A DNA stretch of 17,526 nucleotides from an uncultured Caryophanales bacterium. Lineage in GTDB: Bacteria > Bacillota_I > Bacilli_A > RFN20 > CAG-826. A program made the position numbers and the translations under genes. Numbering within the stretch: the stretch's first letter is position 1; each line of letters begins with the position of its first letter. The DNA is taken from positions 1-17,526 of the forward strand of contig CAMGZN010000012.1 in the NCBI GenBank assembly GCA_946183335.1, written 5' to 3'. The notes under the pieces were generated by a model that saw only the letters and a list, made by a program, of their open reading frames with translations, was not told where the DNA came from and made no database searches. Of this stretch, positions 7,582-16,000 are shown piece after piece.

Positions 7582-8639
7582 TACGAGTTCTTTTCTCCCA
7601 TTCTGATACGTGGATCAATAAAGCCATAAGAAAGGTCAAGGATTACGCCCGCGAGTAATCCGACGATTGTAAAGATGGCCATATCCACCATTAAGACGTT
7701 TAAGTCACGATCTGCAGCGTTTCCTGCGGAAAGAGAAGTAATATAAAGATCGCCAATACCATTGATGTTATAAATTTTTTCTAGAATCATTGACCCAGAG
7801 AAGACACCAATAAATTCGGCGAGAATTGACGGTAAAATTGGAACGAACGCATTACGAAGAGCGTGTCTCATAATGGCTTGTCGTTTAGTTAAGCCTTTTG
7901 TTCTTGCTAATAGCAAGTATTCAGATGACATGACTTCACAAAGCTCAGCACGTACGAAACGCGTATATCCACAAATAGAGCCAAAGGAAAGCGATAAAAC
8001 TGGAATAATATAGCCTAAAGCTTTCACACCAGTTGATTTATCGGCCGTTGGCCACTTTGTTGGTAAATTACCGTTATAAGCTAATCCCCACAAGAGGAAA
8101 ATGATAATAACGAATGACGGAATGGAAATGAACACCATAACAGATGTTGAAATGGTGTGGTCAACCCATGTGTTTTTCTTTAAACCAGCTAAGATTCCCA
8201 AGCCAATTCCTAGAGGAACAGAGATAACAACAGAGATAATGTTAATCTTTAAGGAAACTGGTAAACGTTCCGCAATAATACGGATGGCGCTTGCTTCTGG
8301 TTCGATATGTGTCGAACGACCCCAATCAAATTTGGTAACAATGTTGCCTAACCATTCAAAATATTGGTCAACGATTGGACGCTCGTAGTAGTAAATTGCT
8401 TTACTTGTTCCAGGTGGTTCATACTTCGCTAAAAAGTCCCCAAGTTCTGGATGCATCGTTTCAAATTTGACAACATAACCATATTCAACTTGTGTTTCAT
8501 AGAAGGAATAGATTTCTGCTGGTTTAGATGATGCAATCTTTGCTGGACCAAGAGATTTAATTAAGAAAAAGGTCAAGGTTAAAATGATAAAAGTTGTGAC
8601 AAACGCTAAGATAATACGTTTAATCGAGTACTTTAACAT
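7581..8639 (-). CDS. oppB: oligopeptide ABC transporter permease OppB
   Basis: The first channel subunit. It has TM1 at about 9-28, an external loop of about 100 residues (29-130, containing WGRST), and five more helices at about 131-151, 166-186, 209-226, 270-290 and 318-338. The EAA coupling loop runs over 239-268 (EYLLLARTKGLTKRQ, then RHALRNAFVPIL), and the ending LSYGFIDPRIRMG is typical of OppB/DppB. At 352 residues it is only slightly longer than the usual 306-330, in contrast to its enlarged partners. It has its own promoter (8671-8699) and follows a terminator, so the permease genes can be transcribed apart from the surface-protein genes upstream. A weak GAAGG ribosome site lies ten bases before the ATG. 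Confidence 0.95.
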   Translation of the reverse strand: MLKYSIKRIILAFVTTFIILTLTFFLIKSLGPAKIASSKPAEIYSFYETQVEYGYVVKFETMHPELGDFLAKYEPPGTSKAIYYYERPIVDQYFEWLGNIVTKFDWGRSTHIEPEASAIRIIAERLPVSLKINIISVVISVPLGIGLGILAGLKKNTWVDHTISTSVMVFISIPSFVIIIFLLWGLAYNGNLPTKWPTADKSTGVKALGYIIPVLSLSFGSICGYTRFVRAELCEVMSSEYLLLARTKGLTKRQAIMRHALRNAFVPILPSILAEFIGVFSGSMILEKIYNINGIGDLYITSLSAGNAADRDLNVLMVDMAIFTIVGLLAGVILDLSYGFIDPRIRMGEKNS

Positions 8640-8649
8640 CTTTTCTAGG

Positions 8650-8654
8650 CCTTC
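8650..8654 (-). promoter_or_regulatory. weak ribosome binding site of oppB
   Basis: GAAGG on the minus strand, ten bases before the oppB ATG. It is weaker and further from the start than the AGGAGG sites of the three surface-protein genes, which suggests less efficient initiation for the permease core. Confidence 0.5.
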
Positions 8655-8670
8655 TTTTTAAGTTGTTTGA

Positions 8671-8699
8671 ATTATAATTTATTATAAATGATATTGCAA
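8671..8699 (-). promoter_or_regulatory. promoter of oppBCDF, TTGCAA-17-TATAAT
   Basis: On the minus strand TTGCAA (8694-8699) and a perfect TATAAT (8671-8676) are separated by exactly 17 bases, directly after the terminator hairpin and about 32 bases before the oppB ATG. This gives a leader of about 25 bases. No operator repeat is evident apart from a short TTGC-AA-GCAA palindrome covering the -35. Confidence 0.72.
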
Positions 8700-8707
8700 G
8701 CAAATAT

Positions 8708-8733
8708 AAAAGGCAATCATTAAAGATTGCCTT
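8708..8733 (-). terminator. intrinsic terminator between the Ig-domain lipoprotein gene and oppB
   Basis: A perfect 9-bp stem, AAGGCAATC (minus strand, 8725-8733) with GATTGCCTT (8710-8718), and a six-base loop. On the minus strand it is followed by TT-ATATTT. The tail is interrupted by adenines, so some read-through into oppBCDF is likely. It lies 24 bases after the lipoprotein stop codon. Confidence 0.8.
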
Positions 8734-8756
8734 AGATATGTTTTATTTTTAATTAA

Positions 8757-9968
8757 TTAGATATCATAGATATCTTCACCCTCTGTCCAGCCTTCACCTT
8801 TGATGTCTGGATAGTAGAGTTCTCCTTCTTCAATATCAAAGTTTTTGATCTTCTCCATTTCAATGGTCCAATCATCGCCTCTCCATTCATAGGAACAGAG
8901 TTGGTGCATCACGGAATATTGGAGATAATTGTCGTGATGATAATAATCAAACGCGACATCGAAACTCGCCATTGTTCCGCTTGGAGCAATCTTGTCGAAG
9001 TCCATCAGTTCTTCTTCCTTAATGGTGTAGGTCGCCCAGAGGTTTCCCTCATCATCTCCACGTCCTTCAACGTTAAAAACGTTGGAGTATGAAGTTTCAA
9101 GAATATCTTTAATTCCTGAGACGAGGTCTTTCTTTGGATCGCTTAAACCAGCAACGTCGTCAATATCTTCGACGAATTGGTCAGCACCATAAGTGAATAA
9201 GTTATCAAGAACATTGGCGCAAGCTAACCAACGGTTTTCAGTCTCGACATAACTCGAACAGTCGACTTTGATGTATTTTTTTATTCCTTGAGATTCGTGG
9301 AACAAGAATGTTTCAAATTCGTCTGTACAGTAGATGACCCATTTACCTTTGGAATAAGTGGCGTTTTGACCGGTTTTTGTTTCCGCGACATAAGAGTCGT
9401 CGATGCAGATGTAAGCTTCATCAAGACTCAAAATAATTGTCTCAAATTCGTTGGTACTTTCGCGAACTTCATCTCCTCTTTTAACGACTTCTTTTTGGTT
9501 TAAGAAAGTCTTGAGATAACGAGGTCTAACAAAGGAAGCGTCTTGTTGTACAGTGATGATATCAGCGGCATTACTAATCGCTTGAGTTTTGCTATTTGCT
9601 GGGGTTGAGGAAACATAACATTCCCTTGAAAAATCACCGCATTTCACGGTTATTTTTGCAAAACCATCACTTTTTGCTGTGATTTTTCCGTTGGAATCAA
9701 CAGCAATTGCACTTGGATTGTTTGATGTATAAGTTACGCTTGGTAAATTAGCTAGAATTGGTAATGTGAGCAGTTCAATTTGGTGTGATTCGCCAGTCTT
9801 TAAAGACACATTTACATCTGCGATTTCAAAGGCTTGAAGCGACGCATTAGCCGCTGGTGAATATTCGCCTGACTTGCTTGGATCAAGGTCAGAATGACCA
9901 TGTGAATCACATGCCACTAAAGCAAGCGCCATCAATGTTGTCGCAACAACTTTAGTAATCTTTTTCAT
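8757..9968 (-). CDS. uncharacterised Ig-domain lipoprotein of the protease-Opp cluster
   Basis: A 403-residue predicted lipoprotein. A Lys-rich start and hydrophobic stretch lead to lipobox LVAC with the lipidated Cys at residue 20, followed by DSHGHSD. Residues about 50-122 look like a bacterial Ig-like (BIG_2) domain, with SLKTGESHQIE, YTSNNPSAIAVDSNGKITAKSDGFAKITVK as successive parts of the pattern (spaced over 55-109). The remainder (about 130-403) is a mixed, acidic domain that I do not recognise, ending in GEGWTEGED. The start at 9968 is chosen because an AAAGGAGG site lies seven bases upstream. A TTG at 9986 overlaps that site and would precede the signal peptide. It lies 42 bases after oppA and before a terminator, so it is probably co-transcribed with the protease and oppA and may help in substrate handling. 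That role is inferred from position only. Confidence 0.82.
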   Translation of the reverse strand: MKKITKVVATTLMALALVACDSHGHSDLDPSKSGEYSPAANASLQAFEIADVNVSLKTGESHQIELLTLPILANLPSVTYTSNNPSAIAVDSNGKITAKSDGFAKITVKCGDFSRECYVSSTPANSKTQAISNAADIITVQQDASFVRPRYLKTFLNQKEVVKRGDEVRESTNEFETIILSLDEAYICIDDSYVAETKTGQNATYSKGKWVIYCTDEFETFLFHESQGIKKYIKVDCSSYVETENRWLACANVLDNLFTYGADQFVEDIDDVAGLSDPKKDLVSGIKDILETSYSNVFNVEGRGDDEGNLWATYTIKEEELMDFDKIAPSGTMASFDVAFDYYHHDNYLQYSVMHQLCSYEWRGDDWTIEMEKIKNFDIEEGELYYPDIKGEGWTEGEDIYDI

Positions 9969-9975
9969 CAGCAAT

Positions 9976-9983
9976 CCTCCTTT
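9976..9983 (-). promoter_or_regulatory. ribosome binding site fixing the lipoprotein start
   Basis: AAAGGAGG on the minus strand, seven bases before the ATG at 9968. It decides against the longer TTG-initiated reading frame that overlaps it. Confidence 0.85.
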
Positions 9984-10010
9984 CAATATTAAAGAATTAA
10001 TTAATTTTAA

Positions 10011-13007
10011 TTAGTCGGAACTTGTCTTACCGGCTGTAATAGTATTCAAGGTTGGTTGACCACCGTTAATCTTTAACGAATAAGTCACATCGATACACCA
10101 GTAGAGCTTGTAACAATCTCTCTTTAAGTGATCTTTAGTCTTTTCGTCGCCGGTGTAGGAATCAAGATCCCATTTATTGGCTTTTTGAATACTTTTTTCG
10201 ATATTTTCTTGAGCATCATGTGTAATGGTGATCTTACCAGTCTCTTTATCGAATGTGACACCGGAATCGGAGTCCTCACTAGAGAAACTTAATCCACCAT
10301 AGACATAAATCGCAATAGATTCAACAGCAAATTCTGCTGTATCACCAACATCAACGAATTCTGTCTTAAGGGTAACGTTTGAGCTACCGCTTGATTTCTT
10401 AAGGGTTGAGAATGTTGATAAGTAGCACTTTTCAACAGCTTTAACAGTTTCACCATTGTTTACGATACCACCATGGTCAGCAACTTCCCAAAGAGCATCA
10501 AAGGAATATCTACGGGCGTTATAAACGAGTGGGTGGACATCATCAACTTTTGATGTATCAGTACCCCAGTTAAGGGTGAATGTAGAAGAGTTATCAGATT
10601 TTAAAACTTCTAAGAAGTTTAATGGGTTATATGTGTTACCACTAATCGCACCGAAGCCAAGGTCGAATTCACCAACCTGGAGGTGTTGCTCGTAAACATG
10701 TTCCCAAACACTAACAGCATTATTTTCAACTTTAAGTTTAATACGATTGCCAGAAACGGCTGGATCGTTAAATGCTTCTTCGAAATAGTGAGCAATATCA
10801 ACACCGTAGTCAGTAATATCGGATTGATACATCCACCAGATTTCAATTTTCATTTCATATGGATTATCAACAGTACCGTAATTAATCTTATTTTGTTGGA
10901 TTAATTGGGCAACGGCAGACTTAAAGTAGTTGACCGCTGTATCCTTGTTATATCCAAAGTCATCTGTACCTGGGATTTCATTTCCTTCACTATCATAACG
11001 AACGTTATGGTAATCACGAACAGCAAGCTTGTGGGCTTCTGTAGAGTTATAGGAAATGTTACGTTGCGGATCAGACATATAAGATCCAGAGAAGTAGTTA
11101 ATTGATGGTTTCACACCACGCTTTTCAGCGAAAGCTTTACGGTCAATTGACCAGAATAAACCATTTAAGAAGTTTTCATTAGACATCCATGGCTTGACGT
11201 TCCAGCTATGTCCCGAATCAATCTTACCACTTGGACCAAATCTTTCTGTCCATTGCTCTTGTGTACAAGAGTTAACATTTAGTTTAAAGACGGAATCACC
11301 TTCAACTTCTTTAGCACTACTCTTTTCATCCATATGTTTTTGTGGAAGTGAGCATGCGTCAAGGTTTCCATCCTTAAATTCATCATAATAAGCATCAGTA
11401 TTTTCAGTGATTGATGGGTCGATTTTGATACGAACACCAGCAATTTTATAACGATTGTATGGTGATTGTGTTTCGTACCAAGAACTATTTACTGTAAATA
11501 CAGTACGGGAGTTTTTCTCCCAGACATCAAGGTAGTAGGCACCTAAACAAATTGTTGAAGCAACAATGTTGTTTTCAATCGCTTCAGGAACCTGCACGTT
11601 ATTGTTAAATGAACCATAACGTTTTGCTGCACGAGCAAGCTTGTTATCTGGATCAGTTCCATCACGGTTTGCGCCAATCATCATCATAAAGTCTTCTGGA
11701 ACAGGTGAATATAAGTTACTTGATAATGTATACATTGCAGTGAATGAGTCAATTGGGTTAATTAATGTAAATTCAATATAATCACCAGCTGGATAGCTTC
11801 CGCCTTCGGCGTAAGATTCACTACCATCAGCGGTGCCAATCTTCACACCGAGTTTCTTTCCATCAACCATGGAATCCCAAAGTTGCTTACATTCAGCATC
11901 GGTTTTACCAGTCTTAGTTTGTGCATTGTATGCGTTGGCGCCTTTAATACCATAAGAAGTATCAGCAGCCATTTCGTTACCACGTTTAAGGTTATGGCTT
12001 CCTGTTAAAAGGAAACGGAGAATGAATTCATAGTCTTCAAGTTGTACTTGACGTCCGTCAAAACCAGCAACTCCACCGTTATAACGATAGGAAATATTGG
12101 TGCGGAGATAAATTCTCCATCCAGTATACATTTCTGTGTCATTGTGAGCACCAAGATGGAACATCTTTGGGGCTTTGGTTGAACTATCAATCGTGTGAAT
12201 ATCATCACGAGCTAATAATGGATACCAAACTGCTTCGTTCTTGTCATCATTAAGTTTCATACCAAAGTATGAAGAAGTAATGTAGTTTGATAAGTCAGAG
12301 ACTTGGGAACCAGCCGCGTTAAGAGCGTTAATTGTTCCTGGGTCAGAGCTAGAGGCACTATGGTAATGGCGCGGGAATTCGAAGTCTCTTCCTAAACCTG
12401 GAAGGTCACTAGAAAATGCAGCATCTGAGTCAGAAAGTAAGCCATAACCATAACCAGTAATGTATTGACGGTTACCTAAAAGAGCTAATGCTCTTTCGGA
12501 ATAAAGCATATAACCGCCATTCTCAAATAGAGAAATACCAGTTAAATGTGTATCCATGGCATATTTTTCAAGTTTGCCAAGAATTTCGGTTCTTGTTTCT
12601 CTTTGTTCTTTAGTTGCGGCAGCAGAGAAGTTATAACCACCAGTAGCAAGAATAGAACCACCGATAACATTGTAAACTCTGTTTACAACAACGTTGGATT
12701 TTTCTTCTTTAACAGTGAAACGAACTGTTCCTTCATCTTTTGTAAAGACGAAGCCACGGTTGGTCACTTCTGCGACTTCTGTATCGCTACTTTCGTAAGT
12801 ATAAATACGATCGCTGTCATCGACTCCGTTTGTTTCAACAACAATCTCGTATGGTTCACTACGAACTTCAAGAGTTTCATAGTTACCTTTCACACTAATT
12901 GTGAAAGAGAATTCTTGTTCGGAATCACCTTTTTTCGAACATCCAGCTAAACCACCGAGACACATCACGGTAGCTAAAGCGAGGGTAAAGACATGTGCTT
13001 TTTTCAT
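10011..13007 (-). CDS. oppA: oversized oligopeptide-binding lipoprotein OppA (SBP_bac_5 family)
   Basis: The extracellular peptide receptor of the importer, predicted to be lipid-anchored: lipobox LAGC with Cys at residue 23. Residues about 34-115 look Ig-like (BIG_2 style: YESSDTEVAEV, GFVFTKDEGTVRFTV). A long solute-binding region follows, with family-like elements such as GWRIYLRTNISYRYNGG, the LEDYEFILRFL helix (the position of the usual 'AeDV' segment), YYDEFKDGNLDACSL and FLNGLFWSIDRKAFAEKRG. At 998 residues it is far longer than the 540-660 usual for OppA, though Mollicutes OppA proteins also approach 1000. The start at 13007 is supported by AAGGAGGT eight bases upstream. The longer frame to 13073 would run into the protease gene and ahead of the signal peptide. 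It begins 20 bases after the protease stop with no terminator between them, so the two are almost certainly co-transcribed. Confidence 0.88.
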   Translation of the reverse strand: MKKAHVFTLALATVMCLGGLAGCSKKGDSEQEFSFTISVKGNYETLEVRSEPYEIVVETNGVDDSDRIYTYESSDTEVAEVTNRGFVFTKDEGTVRFTVKEEKSNVVVNRVYNVIGGSILATGGYNFSAAATKEQRETRTEILGKLEKYAMDTHLTGISLFENGGYMLYSERALALLGNRQYITGYGYGLLSDSDAAFSSDLPGLGRDFEFPRHYHSASSSDPGTINALNAAGSQVSDLSNYITSSYFGMKLNDDKNEAVWYPLLARDDIHTIDSSTKAPKMFHLGAHNDTEMYTGWRIYLRTNISYRYNGGVAGFDGRQVQLEDYEFILRFLLTGSHNLKRGNEMAADTSYGIKGANAYNAQTKTGKTDAECKQLWDSMVDGKKLGVKIGTADGSESYAEGGSYPAGDYIEFTLINPIDSFTAMYTLSSNLYSPVPEDFMMMIGANRDGTDPDNKLARAAKRYGSFNNNVQVPEAIENNIVASTICLGAYYLDVWEKNSRTVFTVNSSWYETQSPYNRYKIAGVRIKIDPSITENTDAYYDEFKDGNLDACSLPQKHMDEKSSAKEVEGDSVFKLNVNSCTQEQWTERFGPSGKIDSGHSWNVKPWMSNENFLNGLFWSIDRKAFAEKRGVKPSINYFSGSYMSDPQRNISYNSTEAHKLAVRDYHNVRYDSEGNEIPGTDDFGYNKDTAVNYFKSAVAQLIQQNKINYGTVDNPYEMKIEIWWMYQSDITDYGVDIAHYFEEAFNDPAVSGNRIKLKVENNAVSVWEHVYEQHLQVGEFDLGFGAISGNTYNPLNFLEVLKSDNSSTFTLNWGTDTSKVDDVHPLVYNARRYSFDALWEVADHGGIVNNGETVKAVEKCYLSTFSTLKKSSGSSNVTLKTEFVDVGDTAEFAVESIAIYVYGGLSFSSEDSDSGVTFDKETGKITITHDAQENIEKSIQKANKWDLDSYTGDEKTKDHLKRDCYKLYWCIDVTYSLKINGGQPTLNTITAGKTSSD

Positions 13008-13015
13008 AATTAGAA

Positions 13016-13023
13016 ACCTCCTT
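13016..13023 (-). promoter_or_regulatory. ribosome binding site fixing the oppA start
   Basis: AAGGAGGT on the minus strand, eight bases before the ATG at 13007, within the 20-base gap to the protease gene. Confidence 0.87.
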
Positions 13024-13027
13024 GTTT

Positions 13028-16000
13028 CTATGGGCGTTTCTTCTTGCCAAGAGCTTTGACGATCGCAATACATCCGCCGGCAAGGACGACTCCTCCGATC
13101 GCAGCTGGTACGCCGATACCAACAGCGAGGTCTGCACTGCGGTCTGGTTTAGAACCACTAGCCACAGAGACAGTCGAGTCGATGGAAACTACTTTTTCAT
13201 TACCGTATTCATCAATTTCAATAAATTGAAGTTTACCGTCTTTATCGTACTTAAAGTCATGGTTCGATTTGAGGTAACGGTTCTGGACGATTTCGAAATC
13301 GTCATAGCTTCCTTCTTCTCCAGTGAAGTGGACAATGGCGCCACATTCACCGAAGGCTTTATCAACTGGACGTATATAGAGACGATATGTACCGTCTTGA
13401 CGACGTCCAAGTTCTTTCATTGAAGACTCAATGAATGAAGGTTCTACTTCAACATAGTAGACACCTTTCTTTTCGTCATATTCCACTGGAAGGTTGGTAT
13501 AACCAACAGTGACATATGAGAGGCCAGCATCTTTGATTTCGATGCGGACCTTTCCATCAACTTCATAGAGCTTAGACACCTCAGGTGGGGTGTTATCAAT
13601 ATGAATGTTGTAGGACTTAGAAATCCAGTTTCCGGTTCCATTAAGTTGATAATTGAATGTCAACTCATATTCACCATCCGCGAATCTTTCTAAGGTTGTT
13701 TCGTCATATAGAGGCACAACAGCCCACGCACGGTGAGCGATGTAACCTGCTCCAAGGAATCCACCTTCGACGTGAGACTTATATAACTGGTGTAAGTTAT
13801 TTGAGTCTCCGTAGAGTGAATCTTCGAGGGCTGACCTATAGACGACTTTTCCGTCAGCTTTATTCTTAATCGTGAAGAAGTTATCACGAACAGAACGTAA
13901 GACGAATTGTTGAATGATCATCGTGTTGGTCTTTTCCGCGTTACCAACATAAATGTTGTTAACCGCGTCATCCGCACGATTTGTTAATGGATCTGTACCA
14001 ACTGGATAGAAACCATTAAGTTGAGTAATATTACGATCATTCTTAAGAATGCTTTCAGTCACGATGCTATCTGGAGAATCAGCATAACCGACAACCCAGA
14101 GGGAGCCCATATCCGCATTATCCTTACCAACTAACTGACGAGCAGTATCGTTAACGAGGTCACTTGGATAAACTTGACCAACTTTCTTTTCAAATTGGAA
14201 TTCTTCCACAATTGGAGCGGATTCATAGTTTTGACCTTGTTTGATGTCGCCTCCACCATAAAAACCTAAGAATGGAATGTTGAGGTCTTCTTCGAATCCA
14301 TCAGCGATTAATTCACAGAATCCTTCAATGTAGGTTCCATATGGATAGAGTTCAAGGATCTTTTCTTTATCCGCTTGTTTTAAGGAGTATGGGTTGATGG
14401 TAATCTTGGAGTCTCCTGGTTTAATGCTCACCGCTTGACCTTCAATCACATCAAGGACAACGTCCTTAGTGGAGAGATATTTGTGGTTTGGAAGTGGTTC
14501 ATAGACAACACCTTCTTGAGCGTCTTGAACTTGACTACTGACATAGTAAATATCTGGTTCAATAATGACTGGATTAGACTTACTAGCGTAGTCAGAAGCG
14601 TTCTTGTAGTAAGTAAGTTGTTTGGTTACTTTGTAACAGTCTTTATAGGAAGCTGTTCCAGAGGTGTAAACCACTTTTTTATAGGAGTAGTCGTAGTACT
14701 CAATTCCTGGAAGTTTTTCGAAGGAATCAACTTCTCCTAAGTAGTTATAGTCTGACGTGATGATGTCATTGTTTTCTGCTGAAGCAGGACGCATCACGGT
14801 TAACTTGACTTTGTAATTGAGTGTTTCTTCGCTTTCGTTATGGGCGTAGAAACTGAGTTTTAAGTTACCATTGTTGATATCATCGTTGTTGTGGAGCTCA
14901 ACTTTGGCTTTGCCAATGCCTTGCTCTTTACCATCAACAACTTTAAATCCTTCAAGATAAACTTTGGAGTTAAGTGCGCCATAGATGTCAGCCATACCAG
15001 CACCCTGAACACGTGGAGAAGCATAATTCATCTTTCCATCTTCTGGATTGACTTCTGGAAGGTTCATTGGGTTAGCTGTAGACATCAAACGCATATTCAC
15101 TTTGCCGCGTTCTTCTTTGACCTTGTATAAATCACATTCTGGATCAAGTTCAGTTTGTTCATCATCAAGGTAAGCTTCGCTTAATGAACCATCAGCAATG
15201 AGTGGTCCACTAACTTTGGAAAGAACAACAGCTTGTGCACCAGCGTAGTTTGGCGCGGACATAGATGTACCTGAGAGGTACTCATATGTTGTCAGTGGAG
15301 TGTCTGTTTTATCCTCTTTTGTTTGAGGTGGAACAGCACCACGGATGATGTCTCCTGGAGCGGTGATTTCTGGCTTAATGTCTAAGTCACTACGAGCTCC
15401 ATCGGTGGAGAATGTCGACATTGTACGAGCAGCACTATCTTTTGATAGTTCTTTTTCAATGAAGGAGAATTCACCACTACGTTCCCTTTCAAAGTATGGT
15501 TTATCTTTGAAGAGAAGGAGAGCACATGGCATCGTTGGGCTGAAGTCATCACCGAAGGACATCCGGAAGGTAAAGTCTGTTTCGGTTGGGTCGTTATTAA
15601 TAACGAATAAGCCGATAGCACCTTTATCCGAAGCGGTAACGTATTTGTCCGCAAAGGAGGTGGAACCACGGTTGACGACAGCGACTTTTCCTTCAACATC
15701 AAGTCCGGAATAGTCATTTGCGGTACCAAATCCTGGGACATAAACCCATTCGATAGTCTCATCGAGATCAACGACGAGGTCTCTCATCTTAAATTCGGTG
15801 TCATATTCGCTTGGATAACGTTCGTTATTCACGATTTGGTCATCGTAAGCGATGTTATTTTCACCACATTTAATACCAGTTTTGTAATAAATGTAATCTG
15901 GGTGGGCAGAACCGATGGACATACTTGTTGGGTGGTTAGCATAGCTACCAAGGATACCGGTTTCGACCATCTCATTGGTCCAGTTACCGTATCCACCAAC

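Noticed and set aside
9969..9986. TTG start at 9986 for the Ig-domain lipoprotein
   Set aside because: It overlaps the AAAGGAGG site of the ATG at 9968, which begins a normal lipoprotein signal peptide.
9987..10010. AT-rich partial inverted repeat between oppA and the lipoprotein gene as a terminator
   Set aside because: The arms are only A/T with mismatches and no U-tract follows; the stretch is better seen as an AT-rich spacer before the ribosome site.
13008..13073. Upstream-extended oppA start at 13073
   Set aside because: It would overlap the end of the protease gene and put 22 polar residues before a clear lipoprotein signal peptide; AAGGAGGT points to 13007.
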